Of a stretch of 64,000 nucleotides of DNA, positions 40,550 to 49,263 are shown in pieces. The translations under genes and the position numbers were made by a program. The stretch spans positions 186,001-250,000 of the forward strand of contig NZ_MIJB01000009.1 of the NCBI RefSeq assembly GCF_002174305.1, given 5' to 3'. The stretch's first letter is position 1. The number at the start of each line of letters is the position of its first letter. This DNA is from Aeromicrobium sp. PE09-221. GTDB taxonomy: Bacteria; Actinomycetota; Actinomycetes; Propionibacteriales; Nocardioidaceae. The notes beneath the pieces are model-generated. The model was given only the letters and a program-made list of their open reading frames with translations, searched no databases and was not told the origin of the DNA.

Positions 40550-43203
40550 TGGGTTACCCGATGGACGACAAGACGACACACGACACCGCCCCCGACGCGT
40601 CACGATTCGAGCGACTCGTCGACGATCGGCCGGTCCACGAGCCGTCCCCGCGTGAGAAGGCCTTCTCGGCGGTCGGCCTGCTCGCACTCGTCATCGGGTT
40701 GCCGGTGCTCCTGCTCGTGCTGGGCGCCCCGCCGCCGATCCCCACGAGTGTGCCGTCGCTGGGTGATTTCGCCCGGCAGTTGGGCGTGGAAGACCTGATC
40801 ACGGTGCTCGTCGCGGTGGTGTGGCTGGTCTGGCTGCTGTTCATCGTGTGCGTCGTGATGGAGATCATCGCGGCGCGGCGCGGAGGCCTCGCCTCACGCG
40901 TCCCCGGTGCCGGACCGTTGCAGCATCTGGCCCGCATCCTGGTCGGTGGCCTCCTGGTGACGGGTCTCGTCGCCGGTCCGGCCCAGGCGGCCACCGCCGT
41001 CGATACCGCTGCTCAACCGACGGTCGCCGCCAGCGTGATGGCCGAACAACAGCTCGACCTCGTCGAGGACGTGCCGGAGGCACCGGTGGCCTCGGCCGAC
41101 GACAGCCTGGTCGGCAAGAAGGTCTACACCGTCCAGGCGCCCGTCAACGGATATCACGACAATCTCTGGGATATCGCGGAGCGGCATCTCGGGGACGGCT
41201 TCCGCTACAAGGAGATCTACGAGCTCAACAAGGATCGGCTGCAGCCCGACGGCGGCCGCCTGGAGCTCGCCCGGCTGATCCAGCCTGGGTGGGATTTCAT
41301 CATGCCCGAGGACGCATCGGGGCTTGAACGGGTAGCCGCTCCCAGCGCCACACCAGCGACGGCGGATGTACAAGGGGCGGACCAGGCGTCGGCGACCGCC
41401 GCCGACGCTGCCGACTCCTCCACCGCCTGGTGGACCGGTGCCGGCCTGCTCGCCGCCGGGGTGCTCGGTGCTGTTGCGGTGGCGCGACGCTCCGGTATCG
41501 GGCGCCGTCCCGATGACGATGCACTCGACACGGAGGCGCTGCTGCGCGTCGCCGCGAGCCAGGCGAGATCGGCCCTGCTGGAGGCCGCCCTAGCCCAGCT
41601 TGCCCGGGCCGCGGAGAGCCAGGGAAGCACGCTGCCGTCCGTCTATTCGGTCACCGTCGATGACGAGAACGTCGACCTGCGCCTCGCCCCGGCGATGCCG
41701 GAGGCGCTGCCCGGCTGGGAGGCGCATGAGGGCGGTGAGCGGTGGCGGTACGTGGCGGAGGACCGCCGCGAGCTCGAGCCCGGCACCAGCCCCTATCCGG
41801 CCCTCGTCTCGCTCGGTCTCGACGACCTGGGCCGTGACGTCCTCATCGACCTCGAAGCGGCGGGAGGCATCGTCTCCGTCGGAGGCGATGATGCCCTCGC
41901 GGCACAGGTCACCAATGCGATCGCGGTACAGGCCGCCACGTCGCCCTGGTCGGGGTCGATGGTGGTCGTCGGAGCTGGGCTGCCGGACGGCCTGCAGGCC
42001 CTCGATGACGAACGGGTGACGCTCACGGATGATCTCGCGTCGGTGGTCGACGAGGTCGCCCATGTGGTCGGTGCCGAGGGCGAGCCGCTCGTGGGCCGCA
42101 CGTCCCGTCGGCCGCTCGGCTCCTCCTATCTCATCGCATCGTCGTATCCGCTCTCGGAGGATGTCGCCGCCACGATGGGGCGCCTGACCGGTGGAGAGCG
42201 TCGCGCGGTCTCCATGGTGACCGTCGGGGACCATCCGGCAGCCCGTTGGCGCCTCAGCATCGACGAGAACGGCACGTTGAGCGCGCCCCAGTTGGGCATC
42301 ACCGTGAGTGCGCATCGCCTCTCCGAGCGGGAGGTCGCCGGGGTGCTGGAACTCGTGTCCGCCGCGCGGGAGACCGATCGCGGCCTGGGTGGCGATGACG
42401 ACCGGCTGCCGGTCTCCGAGCCCCCGCGTCGGGTGGATGCCGCGGCCTGGGCTGCGGCGCAGCAACGCGTCATGCTCCTCGGTTCGGTCGAGGTGGCCGG
42501 TGCCGATGGGCCGACGGACGGACGCAGCGAGTTGCTTGCCGAGATCCTCGCGTACCTCGCCCTCCACCCGGGAGGAGTCCATCCCACGGTGCTGGCCGGG
42601 GCGGTCTGGCCGCGCGGGATATCCGCCGATGTGCGCGATGCCAATATCGAACGCGCGCGTCGCTGGCTGGGCACGGATGCGCAGGATGCCCCTCTGCTGG
42701 CCGAGGATGCCGACGGCCGTCTGCTGCTGGGTCCGGAGGTCGTGCTGGACTGGGATGCCTTCCGCACCCTGGTGCGCGACGCGCGTCGTGCCGCGAACGC
42801 GCGCGACGAGATCGATGGTCTGAAGCGTGCGCTCCATATCGTCCGAGGGGTTCCGCTGCGCCACGCTGGTCCCGGCACCTACGCCTGGGCGCACCGCGAG
42901 GGCACCGTGCACGAGATGACGGCGCTCATCGTCGACTCGGCGGAACGTCTGGTCGAGCTGCTCGGAGACGATGGCGACCCCGACGGTGCCATCGCAGCAG
43001 CCGAGGTCGGCTTGGGCCTGGTGCCCGCCCATCAGGGCTTGTGGCGCGATGTCATCCGCCAGCGACACGCGCGCGACGGTGCCGGGGGAGTGGCAGCCGC
43101 GGTCGCGCGTCTCCGTGAAGCGCTGGGCGGCGAGCCGTTGGAGGCCCCCACCGAGGAGCTCATCGCCGAGCTGAACCCGCGCCAGCACCTCGACCTCGCC
43201 TGA
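40549..43203 (+). CDS. Membrane LysM protein fused to a SARP-type regulator (winged helix plus BTAD)
   Basis: An 884-residue last gene of the Tad operon. Hydrophobic helices lie near residues 38-60, 82-108 and 128-148, then a LysM-type segment (VYTVQAPVNGYHDNLWDIAERHLGDGFRYKEIYELNKD, about 192-230) and another helix near 293-315 (AWWTGAGLLAAGVLGAVAVARR). A long middle region follows. From about residue 641 a winged-helix start like SARP regulators appears (MLLGSVEVAGADGPTDGRSELLAEILAYLALHPGGVHPTVLAGAVWP), then a bacterial transcriptional activator domain (about 735-860). LysM binds peptidoglycan and SARP domains bind DNA or protein; both in one membrane protein suggest envelope sensing. An ATG at 40561 is an alternative start. 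Confidence 0.85.
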   Translation: MGYPMDDKTTHDTAPDASRFERLVDDRPVHEPSPREKAFSAVGLLALVIGLPVLLLVLGAPPPIPTSVPSLGDFARQLGVEDLITVLVAVVWLVWLLFIVCVVMEIIAARRGGLASRVPGAGPLQHLARILVGGLLVTGLVAGPAQAATAVDTAAQPTVAASVMAEQQLDLVEDVPEAPVASADDSLVGKKVYTVQAPVNGYHDNLWDIAERHLGDGFRYKEIYELNKDRLQPDGGRLELARLIQPGWDFIMPEDASGLERVAAPSATPATADVQGADQASATAADAADSSTAWWTGAGLLAAGVLGAVAVARRSGIGRRPDDDALDTEALLRVAASQARSALLEAALAQLARAAESQGSTLPSVYSVTVDDENVDLRLAPAMPEALPGWEAHEGGERWRYVAEDRRELEPGTSPYPALVSLGLDDLGRDVLIDLEAAGGIVSVGGDDALAAQVTNAIAVQAATSPWSGSMVVVGAGLPDGLQALDDERVTLTDDLASVVDEVAHVVGAEGEPLVGRTSRRPLGSSYLIASSYPLSEDVAATMGRLTGGERRAVSMVTVGDHPAARWRLSIDENGTLSAPQLGITVSAHRLSEREVAGVLELVSAARETDRGLGGDDDRLPVSEPPRRVDAAAWAAAQQRVMLLGSVEVAGADGPTDGRSELLAEILAYLALHPGGVHPTVLAGAVWPRGISADVRDANIERARRWLGTDAQDAPLLAEDADGRLLLGPEVVLDWDAFRTLVRDARRAANARDEIDGLKRALHIVRGVPLRHAGPGTYAWAHREGTVHEMTALIVDSAERLVELLGDDGDPDGAIAAAEVGLGLVPAHQGLWRDVIRQRHARDGAGGVAAAVARLREALGGEPLEAPTEELIAELNPRQHLDLA

Positions 43204-43519
43204 GTCGGGCTGAAGGCATCACTGACGATGATATGCTGTAGGACCCTCACGGTCGGACTTGACCTGCGGCGAGATGTATCCGCAGTTCACTCGCTAAAGA
43301 CGCGATCGGTCGGTTCCATTGAGAGAGTGCTTAGGGCGTTGCTTCATGGAAATGCAAGATTGCCTAGTCGGTCGATAGCTAGGCGCATGAGCGATATTTG
43401 ACTATTGCGTGATGTCGGATGCGGTCAGGATCGTTCTCGAGCCTGACCGCATCCGACATCACGAAGACAGCTCTGAGTGACTGATTGAAAGATATCACCG
43501 GATGAGTGATATTTGGTGA
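43204..43519. other. Lower-GC intergenic region with hairpin and direct repeats
   Basis: About 316 bp between convergent genes with no believable ORF and visibly lower GC than the surroundings. It holds a perfect 21-bp hairpin (43409-43462) and a 14-bp direct repeat ATGAG(C/T)GATATTTG at 43387-43400 and 43502-43515, one on each side of the hairpin. Confidence 0.7.
43409..43462. terminator. Perfect 21-bp palindrome, likely bidirectional terminator
   Basis: GTGATGTCGGATGCGG-TCAGG (43409-43429) pairs perfectly with 43442-43462 around a 12-nt loop. It stands between the plus-strand LysM-SARP gene and the minus-strand secreted ORF, the place for a two-way terminator. No U-tract follows on either side. 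Confidence 0.8.
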
Positions 43520-44440
43520 TCAGCTACAAAGATCATCTTCAGGAACTGCTTCCGCATTGCCGATCATTTCTTCCGAGAGCTCACTAGCCGCCCAGGCGGT
43601 AATGTCGTTCGCGTCAGAATGCTTCGCGAGCACTCCGGTCAGCTCGCCGAGAACCCCCTCGAGACTGGTCCGGATCTTAACCACCCCGGCTCCAGGGCTG
43701 TCGACTAAACCGAGCGCCTCCCGCGCGAGGCTGCAACGAGTGAAGAAGTACCTAACGGCTCCGGATCCCAGCTCCTCTATCTTGCCTGTGGTCTTCACGT
43801 CCTCAAGCTCACCGGAGTCAGCCAGGGTATACATTGCGATGCGGCCATCCGGCTCGGTTTCTGGATCGAAATTGGGAAGATCGCCCAGAGCTTCGAAGTT
43901 CAGCTGTATGAGCGGGCTGGACGAGCCCAGCGTGGTGTCGGGGTCGGTCTCTCGTAATTCGGTCTTTAGCAGCGAACAGTCGGAGACGGAGGTTCTAGAA
44001 ATTTCTGCTGAGTGAGTAGCAGTAGGGGGCGGAACATTAGTAATATGTGCGTTTGGAGAGACTGGTATTGTCACAGATGTCCAGTCCGAGATAGGACGAG
44101 TGAACCCGCCGCTCTCGCAATCGAGGGCTATCCACCTATACTCCAGAGAAGCAGTGCCCGTGATGGGGTGTCCGTCAATCCCGTAACTTGGAGTGTTCGT
44201 AAAATATACGGTAGCAGTGAAAGATTCGACGCTATCGTCTACATATAAGATCTCTGGTGGCCTATTTCGAAAAAGTCCATGAGCCTCAACGCCTCCGACT
44301 GCGCCACCGAAAATGTAACTTCCCGAACTTAGTACAATTCTGGGAGGTGAATCGTCTACTGAGGCTCCGGCGGCTGATGTTGGCAGCGTCAAGATCGAAA
44401 AAGCAGTAGCCGAAATGATGACTTTGCGTAAACCTGGCAT
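43520..44440 (-). CDS. Putative secreted protein of unknown function in a low-GC islet
   Basis: A 306-residue protein with a signal peptide: MPGLRKVIISATAFSILTLP then TSAAGA. I do not recognise the mature part. It has beta-rich stretches (FTATVYFTNTPSYGIDGHPITGTASLEYRWIALDCESGGF), several Cys residues (CES, SDCSLL, TRCSLA, DDLCS) and no known motif. Codon use differs from all neighbours: many A/T-ending codons, ATA and AGA are used, and GC is near 50 percent against about 68-70 around it. That suggests recent transfer. It may be a cargo or fitness gene beside the Tad locus. Its promoter probably lies in the AT-rich 44441-44520 (TTATATTAACTGTGATTC), which otherwise holds nothing. Confidence 0.68.
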   Translation of the reverse strand: MPGLRKVIISATAFSILTLPTSAAGASVDDSPPRIVLSSGSYIFGGAVGGVEAHGLFRNRPPEILYVDDSVESFTATVYFTNTPSYGIDGHPITGTASLEYRWIALDCESGGFTRPISDWTSVTIPVSPNAHITNVPPPTATHSAEISRTSVSDCSLLKTELRETDPDTTLGSSSPLIQLNFEALGDLPNFDPETEPDGRIAMYTLADSGELEDVKTTGKIEELGSGAVRYFFTRCSLAREALGLVDSPGAGVVKIRTSLEGVLGELTGVLAKHSDANDITAWAASELSEEMIGNAEAVPEDDLCS

Positions 44441-44561
44441 TTCTCCCCCGTGATTTTGTAAAACGTTATATTAACTGTGATTCTTGATGATTGCAAGCTA
44501 TTCGTTCTGAGTCCTTTGGCGATCGGTGGACTCGGTTGAGCCGCCGAGTCGAAACGAAACG

Positions 44562-45284
44562 TCAGCGCAGGCGCCGCCGCACCTCATCGAGGACGTGCGG
44601 CGGGAACTCCGAGGTACGCCGGCAGCGCTCGACGAGAAAGGCGATCTTGTTGAGGCGCGTGCCTGGCAGTTCGGCGCCGCGCGCCTCGACGGCCGGCCGC
44701 AGGACATTGCGATCGAAGGACCCCACACTCGGCTCGGCGATGCCGCGCCAGGCCGCGAAGGCTGCCTTCAGCTCGCCGTGCGGCACCACGCCGTGCTCGG
44801 GGGAGAGCGCCACGGCGAGCGCGGCCACCAGCCACGAGTCGTCGTGCTCCAAGGAACTCAGCGCCAGCTGGACCGTTCCTGAGCCGGATTCGGGTGAGGA
44901 GGAGGCACGGAATCGGGTCGCGATCGTGAGCTCCAACTCCGGCACGCGGAAGCTCACCCGGGTGCCGCTGGCGGTGAGCGTGATCCGCTGTCTCGGCTCC
45001 GGAGTGATCGCGACCCCGCTCGGCGTGCTCACCTCGACGATTGCCCCGTTGGCCCGCTGCCGCCGGTAGAGCACCGGTTCCCCCTCGGTGGATGTCAGCA
45101 CGAGCGCCGGGTCGCTGACATAGGGCAGCCGGACGAGGACGTACAGCGAGCCCGCGATCTCCTCGACGACCATCGGCTGCTGCTCTGGCAGCTCCATCCG
45201 GCGAGCCAGCACGAGCTTGCCACCGGCACCGAGCTCGGCGGTGCCGGCGTACCCATCGGCCGTCGACCACTCGATGCTCAGCAC
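44562..45284 (-). CDS. Uncharacterised protein, divergent from the FHA/kinase pair
   Basis: A 240-residue protein from a GTG at 45284, with GAGAGGAGAG upstream. I do not recognise it. The N-terminal half is beta-rich (SIEWSTADGYAGTAELGAGGKLVLARRMELP...YRRQRANGAIVEVSTPSGVAITPEPRQRITLTASGTRVSFRVPELELTIATRF), possibly a degenerate FHA or beta-sandwich domain. The C-terminal part (VVPHGELKAAFAAWRGIAEPSVGSFDRNVLRPAVEARGAELPGTRLNKIAFLVERCRR) looks like a winged helix. Divergent placement 72 bp from an FHA protein and a kinase suggests a shared signalling job. Confidence 0.72.
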   Translation of the reverse strand: MLSIEWSTADGYAGTAELGAGGKLVLARRMELPEQQPMVVEEIAGSLYVLVRLPYVSDPALVLTSTEGEPVLYRRQRANGAIVEVSTPSGVAITPEPRQRITLTASGTRVSFRVPELELTIATRFRASSSPESGSGTVQLALSSLEHDDSWLVAALAVALSPEHGVVPHGELKAAFAAWRGIAEPSVGSFDRNVLRPAVEARGAELPGTRLNKIAFLVERCRRTSEFPPHVLDEVRRRLR

Positions 45285-45356
45285 CGGTCTCTCCTCTCGT
45301 GGAACGCGTTCCGCCGCGGTTCGACGCGGGCGGGTCTCAGCGTCAATGATGCCGTC

Positions 45357-46364
45357 ATGAGCTCGACCATCGCCTCCCTCACCATGAATCTGCTGATCCT
45401 GGCGGTATTCGCCGGAGTCGTCGTCCTCGGGCTGAGAGTCGCGCAGAGCGTGTTCAAGACCGATACCAAGCGCGCCGCGGCCACGGAGCTGGCGGCGAAG
45501 CTCGTCGCCTATCCGACCGGGTCGTCCGGCGTGCTGCGGCGCAGGTTCGTGCGTGCCCTCACCGGCCAGCACCTCATCATGCCGAGCGGTGAACGGCTCG
45601 CCTTCGCCGAGCTCACCGTGCGGATCGCCCCGGAGGACCTGGAACGGCTCGATCCCGATGGCGACGTGGAACGGCTCGGCGCGGACGGCGCCAAGCTGTA
45701 CGCCGCCCACGCACGTCGGTCCGGATGGGGTGTGCCCGCGGACGTCACCGTACACGTCGAGATCGATCCCGGGCTGCGGTCGGGATGGATACCGCCGGCG
45801 CGTGCCATCGCGCGGGCGGGGGCCTTCGAACCGGTCGAGACCGGCTCGGTGGAGATCCCTCGGGCCGATCGCCGCAAGCCGCTCGGCTGGGAGGTCGTCA
45901 CCGACGATCCGGAGCCCGCCACGGCCGAGCCGATACCGCTGCGACCGGTCCCCTCGGGACCGGAGCTCGATCCGGCCGCGACGGCCCTGTTCTCGGCCTT
46001 CGACGCGGACGACGAGGCCCTGACCGTGAACGTTGCACCCACCCTGCGGTTGCGGCACGGCGAACATGTCGTGGAGGTCCCACGCGAGGGTACCGCCGTG
46101 CTGGGCCGGGTGGGGCGCAGCGTCGTGCGTTTCACCGAGCCCGAGGTCTCCGGTCGCCACGCCGCGGTCCGGCTCCGGGCCGGGCGGTGGGAGGTCGCCG
46201 ATCTCGGCAGCACCAATGGCACGACCCTCGACGGCGAGCCGATCGAAAGCGAGCGGTGGACGCCGCTGCGCAGCGGAGCGGTCCTCGCGCTGGCGGGCGT
46301 GCCCCTGGATGTGACGATCGATGTCACCGGCACGGTGAACCTCGCCGATGTCACGAGTCGTTAG
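45357..46364 (+). CDS. Membrane-anchored FHA-domain protein
   Basis: A 335-residue protein. An N-terminal helix (IASLTMNLLILAVFAGVVVLGL) anchors it, residues about 40-160 form a domain like the N-terminal domain of actinobacterial FHA proteins (FhaA-type: LRRRFVRALTGQHLIMPSGERLAFAELTVRIAPEDLERL), and an FHA domain covers about 222-320 (VLGRVGRSVVRFTEPEVSGRHAAVRLRAGRWEVADLGSTNGTTLDGEPI). Conserved GR, SGRH and STNGT residues indicate phosphothreonine binding. The kinase gene starts inside or just after its 3' end, so it is probably the kinase partner. AATGAT lies 6 nt before the ATG, suggesting a leaderless start. Confidence 0.9.
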   Translation: MSSTIASLTMNLLILAVFAGVVVLGLRVAQSVFKTDTKRAAATELAAKLVAYPTGSSGVLRRRFVRALTGQHLIMPSGERLAFAELTVRIAPEDLERLDPDGDVERLGADGAKLYAAHARRSGWGVPADVTVHVEIDPGLRSGWIPPARAIARAGAFEPVETGSVEIPRADRRKPLGWEVVTDDPEPATAEPIPLRPVPSGPELDPAATALFSAFDADDEALTVNVAPTLRLRHGEHVVEVPREGTAVLGRVGRSVVRFTEPEVSGRHAAVRLRAGRWEVADLGSTNGTTLDGEPIESERWTPLRSGAVLALAGVPLDVTIDVTGTVNLADVTSR

Positions 46365-46440
46365 CGCGGTGCGCGACAATGGGAGGGCACGGCTGACGGT
46401 CGTGCCCGAGACCGCGCAGGCGACGAGGGGAGGCGATGAA

Positions 46441-47988
46441 GTGTCCGAGGCCCGCCCCCTGCGCACCACGACCCCCGTCGATCCGGCCGCCGGTCGATTC
46501 GAGCTGATCTCGCGGATCGGTGCCGGCAACCACGGCGTGGTGTTCCGCGCGCGTGACCGCCAGCTCGGCCGCGAGGTCGCCATCAAGCGCTTCTCGCACT
46601 TCCTCACCGATGATCCTCGGGCGATGCGCCGCATCACCCGGGAGGTGGAGGCCCTGGCGCGGGTATCGCATCCCAATGTGGTCACGGTCCACGACCTGGT
46701 CCACCTCCCCGATGGCGACGGCGAGATCACGCCCCACCTCGTCATGGAGCTCGCCGAGGGTACGTCGCTGCGCGACATCCTCGCCGCCTACGGCCCGAGC
46801 ACGAGATCGGTGCTCGTGGTCCGCGGCGTGTTACAGGGTCTCGCGGCCTGCCATGCGGCCGGCATCCTGCACCTGGACATCAAACCCGCCAATGTCCTGG
46901 TGACCGAGCAGGGCGGGGTCAAGATTGTGGACTTCGGCATCGCACGAGCGGCCTCAGACGCCACCGCCACTATCGCCGGCACGCCGCATTACATGGCGCC
47001 GGAGCAGGCCGAGGGCCGGGTCGACGAGCGCAGCGACGTCTACTCAGTCGGTTGTCTGCTGTACGAGTGTCTCACCGGGCGGCCGCCCTTCGAGGGCACG
47101 ATGGCAGCGCAGCTGATGGCACACCGTCACCAGCCGCGTCCCGATCCGCGGCGTTTCGAGCCGGGGCTCTCGCCTGGACTCTCCGCCGTCGTCATGCGAG
47201 CGATGGCGACCGAACCGGATCATCGTTTCGGGTCGGTGACCGAGATGCTGGACGCACTCGTTGACGAGACAGTGCCCGGGGCGGTCGCCGCTGCCCCGGG
47301 CGCCCCAGTGACCCGCAATGCGCCGCCGAACGACATCGGCGAACCGGTTCAACCCCAGTTGCCCTGCGCCGGTCCCGCGACGGTCACGTCGTGGAGTCGG
47401 ATGACGACCTTCGGAGCGGGTCTGTTGGCCAGCGCGGGTGTCATCGCCGCCGTCCCCACCGTGGCCGCGATGGTGGGCGGGCTCGCGCCGGCCGAGTACC
47501 GGCCCGAGAGCATGACGAGCGCGGCACCCGTGTGGTGGATGGCCGCGGTCACCATCGCCCTAGTCTCACTCCTTCTGCGCCGCCGCGAGTTCTTCGGTCG
47601 CCTCGCGGGCCCAGAGCTCGGCAGCGAGCGGCCCGCGGCCGTCCTCGGCCCGTCATCCCGGTCCGGAGTGCGGATGGCGTTGACCGCGAGCCTGCGCGGG
47701 GCATCGATATTCCTCTTCGGCTGGTATGTGCTGGGGGTATCGGCCCTCGCCGACACCCTGCAGGCGGGTTGGCTCTCGGATCCGTTCTCCTCACCCTGGT
47801 CGATCGGCTGGGTGCTGATGCCGATGCTCGCCGCCGTCCTGCTGGTGCGGTCGATCACCCGCCTGCGACCGAGATTCGGCGCGATCCTGATGTCCTTCCT
47901 GTGCCTCTGCGGGGCGGCGGTGGCGGCGCTGATCTTCCTGGCCGCTCCGGGAGTCGTCGACGCGACCCTCTGGGACGGTCTTCCCTGA
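46441..47988 (+). CDS. Membrane Ser/Thr protein kinase
   Basis: A 515-residue Hanks-type kinase. I choose the GTG at 46441 because GAGGGGAGG lies 7 nt upstream; an ATG at 46348 inside the FHA gene would add 31 residues. Glycine loop IGAGNHGVVFRARD, catalytic lysine VAIKR (about 48), catalytic loop HLDIKPANVL (about 142), metal-binding DFG (about 163), then GTPHYMAPEQ and ERSDVYSVGCLLYECLTGRPPF. HLD replaces HRD, so it is a non-RD kinase. The C-terminal third has about five membrane helices (for example GASIFLFGWYVLGVSALA) and no PASTA repeats. It probably phosphorylates the adjacent FHA protein or secretion components. Confidence 0.92.
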   Translation: MSEARPLRTTTPVDPAAGRFELISRIGAGNHGVVFRARDRQLGREVAIKRFSHFLTDDPRAMRRITREVEALARVSHPNVVTVHDLVHLPDGDGEITPHLVMELAEGTSLRDILAAYGPSTRSVLVVRGVLQGLAACHAAGILHLDIKPANVLVTEQGGVKIVDFGIARAASDATATIAGTPHYMAPEQAEGRVDERSDVYSVGCLLYECLTGRPPFEGTMAAQLMAHRHQPRPDPRRFEPGLSPGLSAVVMRAMATEPDHRFGSVTEMLDALVDETVPGAVAAAPGAPVTRNAPPNDIGEPVQPQLPCAGPATVTSWSRMTTFGAGLLASAGVIAAVPTVAAMVGGLAPAEYRPESMTSAAPVWWMAAVTIALVSLLLRRREFFGRLAGPELGSERPAAVLGPSSRSGVRMALTASLRGASIFLFGWYVLGVSALADTLQAGWLSDPFSSPWSIGWVLMPMLAAVLLVRSITRLRPRFGAILMSFLCLCGAAVAALIFLAAPGVVDATLWDGLP

Positions 47989-48060
47989 CCCAGACCGCCA
48001 GCCGATGATCCGGGCCGTGATCGTCGGGGCCGCTTCGGTGGCGAGTACCCTGGACTGGTC

Positions 48061-49263
48061 ATGTCCGCAGCTCCCTCACGCGCCTACTTCGATCACGCCG
48101 CGACGACCCCCATGCACCCCGAGGCCCTCGCGGTGATGACGCGCGAGCTCGCCCGGGTCGGCAATGCCTCGTCCCTGCACGCCTCGGGACGTGCTGCTCG
48201 CCGCGTCGTGGAGGAATCACGGGAGCGGATCGCCGAACGCCTCGGCGCCAGACCCTCGGAGGTCGTCTTCACCTCGGGCGGCACCGAGGCGAACAACCTG
48301 GCGATCAAGGGCCTCTACTGGGCCCGACGAACCGACCAGCGCCGCCGAGTGCTGTTCAGCTCGATCGAGCACCACGCCCTCCTCGACCCGGTGACGTGGC
48401 TCGCCGCGCACGAGGGGGCACGGATCGAGGTCACCCCCGTCGATCGTGAAGGACGGCTGCGCGTCGACGCCCTCAAGACGGCGATCGAGAGCGCACCGGA
48501 CGACATCACGGCCGTCACCACGATGTGGGCCAATAACGAGATGGGCACGATCCAGCCGATCAGCGAGGTCGTCGAGCTCGCGGCCCAGCACGACATTCCG
48601 GTGCACTCCGATGCCGTGCAGGCCGCCGGCTACGTCCCGCTCGACTTCGAGGCGAGCGGACTGGACGCGATGACGGTGACCGCGCACAAACTCGGCGGCC
48701 CGGTCGGCGTCGGTGCCCTGCTGATGAAGCGCGAGCTGACGCCGACGCCGCTGCTGCATGGGGGTGGCCAGGAGCGCGACGTGCGATCCGGCACCATCGG
48801 CGTCGCCCTCCTCGCCGCCTTCGCCACTGCCCTCGATCTCACCGTCGAGCATCAGGCCGAGCAGGCCGCGCGCATCGAGAGACTGCGTGAGCGGATCGTC
48901 GAAGGCATCACCCGGCTCGTGCCTGATGCCGTGGTCAACGGCGACCCGCTCGCAGGCGATGATCACCGCTTGCCCAATATCGTCCACGTCACCTTCCCCG
49001 GCTGCGAAGGGGACGCACTGCTCATGCTGCTCGACGCCCACGGCGTCGAGGTCTCGACCGGCTCGGCGTGCGCGGCGGGAGTGCCGCAGCCGAGCCACGT
49101 CCTGCTCGCGATGGGTTTCGACGAGGCCGCGGCACGCGGCTCCCTCCGGTTCAGCCTCGGCCACACCAGCACCGATGCCGATGTCGACCGGCTGCTCGAG
49201 GTGCTGCCGGGGGCACACGAGCGGGCGCGCGCCGCACGGTTGGTCAGGGGCGGTGCACGATGA
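48061..49263 (+). CDS. iscS: Cysteine desulfurase (IscS/NifS), tRNA thiolation partner
   Basis: A 400-residue PLP enzyme that mobilises cysteine sulfur. Landmarks are [41 protein letters not shown], the PLP lysine in [17 protein letters not shown] and the acceptor cysteine in [18 protein letters not shown]. Its stop overlaps the mnmA start as ATGA, and in actinobacteria this pair (with Rv3025c-Rv3024c as example) feeds sulfur into 2-thiouridine in tRNA. A possible -10 TACCCT (48046-48051) lies 9 nt before the ATG. It is a paralogue of the nad-linked enzyme. Confidence 0.94.
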   Translation: MSAAPSRAYFDHAATTPMHPEALAVMTRELARVGNASSLHASGRAARRVVEESRERIAERLGARPSEVVFTSGGTEANNLAIKGLYWARRTDQRRRVLFSSIEHHALLDPVTWLAAHEGARIEVTPVDREGRLRVDALKTAIESAPDDITAVTTMWANNEMGTIQPISEVVELAAQHDIPVHSDAVQAAGYVPLDFEASGLDAMTVTAHKLGGPVGVGALLMKRELTPTPLLHGGGQERDVRSGTIGVALLAAFATALDLTVEHQAEQAARIERLRERIVEGITRLVPDAVVNGDPLAGDDHRLPNIVHVTFPGCEGDALLMLLDAHGVEVSTGSACAAGVPQPSHVLLAMGFDEAAARGSLRFSLGHTSTDADVDRLLEVLPGAHERARAARLVRGGAR

